In this document: positions 63,284-64,000 of the stretch, piece after piece
Layout: the number at the start of each line of letters is the position of its first letter
Numbering within the stretch: the stretch's first letter is position 1
Origin: Hyphomicrobiales bacterium
GTDB taxonomy: Bacteria > Pseudomonadota > Alphaproteobacteria > Rhizobiales > Xanthobacteraceae
Assembly: GCA_009377755.1 (NCBI GenBank)
Contig: WHTM01000002.1
Coordinates: forward strand, 124,001-188,000
DNA length: 64,000 nucleotides
Direction: 5' to 3'
Notes under the pieces: generated by a model
The model's input: the letters and a program-made list of their open reading frames with translations, nothing else
What the model was told of the DNA's origin: nothing
Database searches by the model: none
Program-made: the position numbers and the translations under genes

Positions 63284-64000
63284 ATGAGGATTCGTAGCGT
63301 TGCATGGATTGCCGCGGCTCTGCTCGCGGTCTCTTTATCGGTGAACGCGCAGACGTATCCGGCGCGCGAAATGCGCGTGGTAGTTGGCCTGCCGGCAGGC
63401 AGCGGCGGCGACGTAGTCGCGCGGTTCTATGCTGACAAGCTGGCCCGGGTCTCGGGACAAACGGTGATTGTGGAAAACAAGCCTGGAATGATCCTGTCGA
63501 TCGGGGCGGATGCCGTGGCAAAGTCGGCGCCCGACGGATACACGATCCTGATTACGTCCGTGACCTCGTCGCATGCGGCAAATCTGTTCCTGTTCAAGAA
63601 GCTGCCGTACAATCCGATCACGGACTTCACGCCGGTTGCCTTGCTCCAACAAGGCTACTTTATCCTCGTGGTGCGTCCAGAGTCGGGGTGGACCAGCGTT
63701 GCAAAGCTGACTGCCGCGATGAAGGAAAAGGGCGCCAAGGCAAGCTACGGCTATGGCAGCCCGCCGGCGCTGGCCTCGGCGGAGTTCTACAAGGCGCGCG
63801 CAGGCCTGCAGGCGGTTGGTATCCCCTACCGCACGGCCATGCAGTCGCTGCCGCAGATGTTTGCCGGCGAGCTCGATTTCCAATTCATCGACTCGACCCA
63901 GGGCACGCCGCTGATCACGGGCGGCAAGCTGCGCGGCCTTGCGATCACCTCGGGCAAGCGCATTCCCGGCGTGGAACTGCCGACCATGGCGGAAGCCGCC
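63284..64000 (+). CDS. Bug-family solute receptor, 3' end outside window
   Basis: The first 239 codons of a periplasmic receptor; the frame is open at the window end. AGGAAGAG precedes ATG 63284 (MRIRSVAWIAAALLAVSLS, cleavage near VNAQTY). YPAREMRVVVGLPAGSGGDV, VSGQTVIVENKPGM, APDGYTILITSVTSSH and YGYGSPPALASAEFYKA are Bug motifs. It is different in sequence from the receptor at 53009. Confidence 0.87.
   Translation, partial: MRIRSVAWIAAALLAVSLSVNAQTYPAREMRVVVGLPAGSGGDVVARFYADKLARVSGQTVIVENKPGMILSIGADAVAKSAPDGYTILITSVTSSHAANLFLFKKLPYNPITDFTPVALLQQGYFILVVRPESGWTSVAKLTAAMKEKGAKASYGYGSPPALASAEFYKARAGLQAVGIPYRTAMQSLPQMFAGELDFQFIDSTQGTPLITGGKLRGLAITSGKRIPGVELPTMAEAA

Overview
The window is high-GC bacterial DNA with tightly packed genes, many joined by 4-bp ATGA or GTGA stop/start overlaps. 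Gene content (several ABC importers of the nitrate/sulfonate/pyrimidine type, a C-P lyase operon with two phnE genes, Bug-type solute receptors, aa3-oxidase copper chaperones) fits a soil alphaproteobacterium, perhaps of the Bradyrhizobium/Rhodopseudomonas group. That placement is inference. No rRNA, tRNA, CRISPR, phage or transposase gene was seen.

Region 1 (1-27.5 kb) is a dense set of nitrogen-ring catabolism and import genes. A plus-strand operon (IclR regulator, amidohydrolase, complete ABC importer; 2-5431) converges on an eight-gene minus-strand operon (14064 down to 5448). The latter encodes two NMT1/THI5-type binding proteins, an SDR dehydrogenase, a dihydropyrimidinase/allantoinase-like amidohydrolase, ABC ATPase and permease, a deaminase-like amidohydrolase and a ring-opening hydrolase of the cyanuric acid hydrolase/barbiturase family. 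A LysR gene leads into a GTP-cyclohydrolase-II-like gene and a DUF1688 gene, which are the bacterial counterparts of yeast URC1 and URC4 (uracil catabolism), and then a RutA-like flavin monooxygenase. Next comes a branched-chain-type ABC importer co-transcribed with two more luciferase-like monooxygenases and an alpha/beta hydrolase, with its binding protein divergent. Together these suggest import, oxidation and hydrolysis of pyrimidine- or triazine-like rings as a nitrogen source; the substrate is not known.

Region 2 (27.7-40.6 kb) is a complete C-P lyase set: phnGHIJKLMN, phnC, phnD, two phnE genes, the regulator phnF, a hexapeptide acetyltransferase and a DUF1045 2H-phosphoesterase-like protein. 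A PhnF-type palindrome and a three-repeat Pho box candidate lie at its divergent promoters. Decayed gene pieces (a PhnM-like C-terminus and an ABC ATPase tail) mark its right border.

Region 3 (40.8-48.9 kb, minus strand) is a copper and cytochrome-maturation cluster: Tat-exported multicopper oxidase, cytochrome c, DUF411 protein, a small membrane peptide, two thioredoxin-like proteins, a Met-rich protein with an 18-bp tandem repeat, SCO, a frameshifted ctaG (Cox11), a membrane protein and an Asp-box repeat protein. Region 4 (49-52.3 kb) holds an ArsR/SRPBCC pair, a GlxA-type AraC regulator and a divergent methyltransferase. Region 5 (53-64 kb, plus strand) is an acyl-CoA degradation operon (four acyl-CoA dehydrogenases, enoyl-CoA hydratase, thiolase plus DUF35 partner, NDP-forming acyl-CoA ligase) framed by two Bug receptors, the last cut by the window end.

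Two intergenic spots (14.4 kb and 28.4 kb) carry related composite hairpin repeats ending in CTAG-containing motifs.
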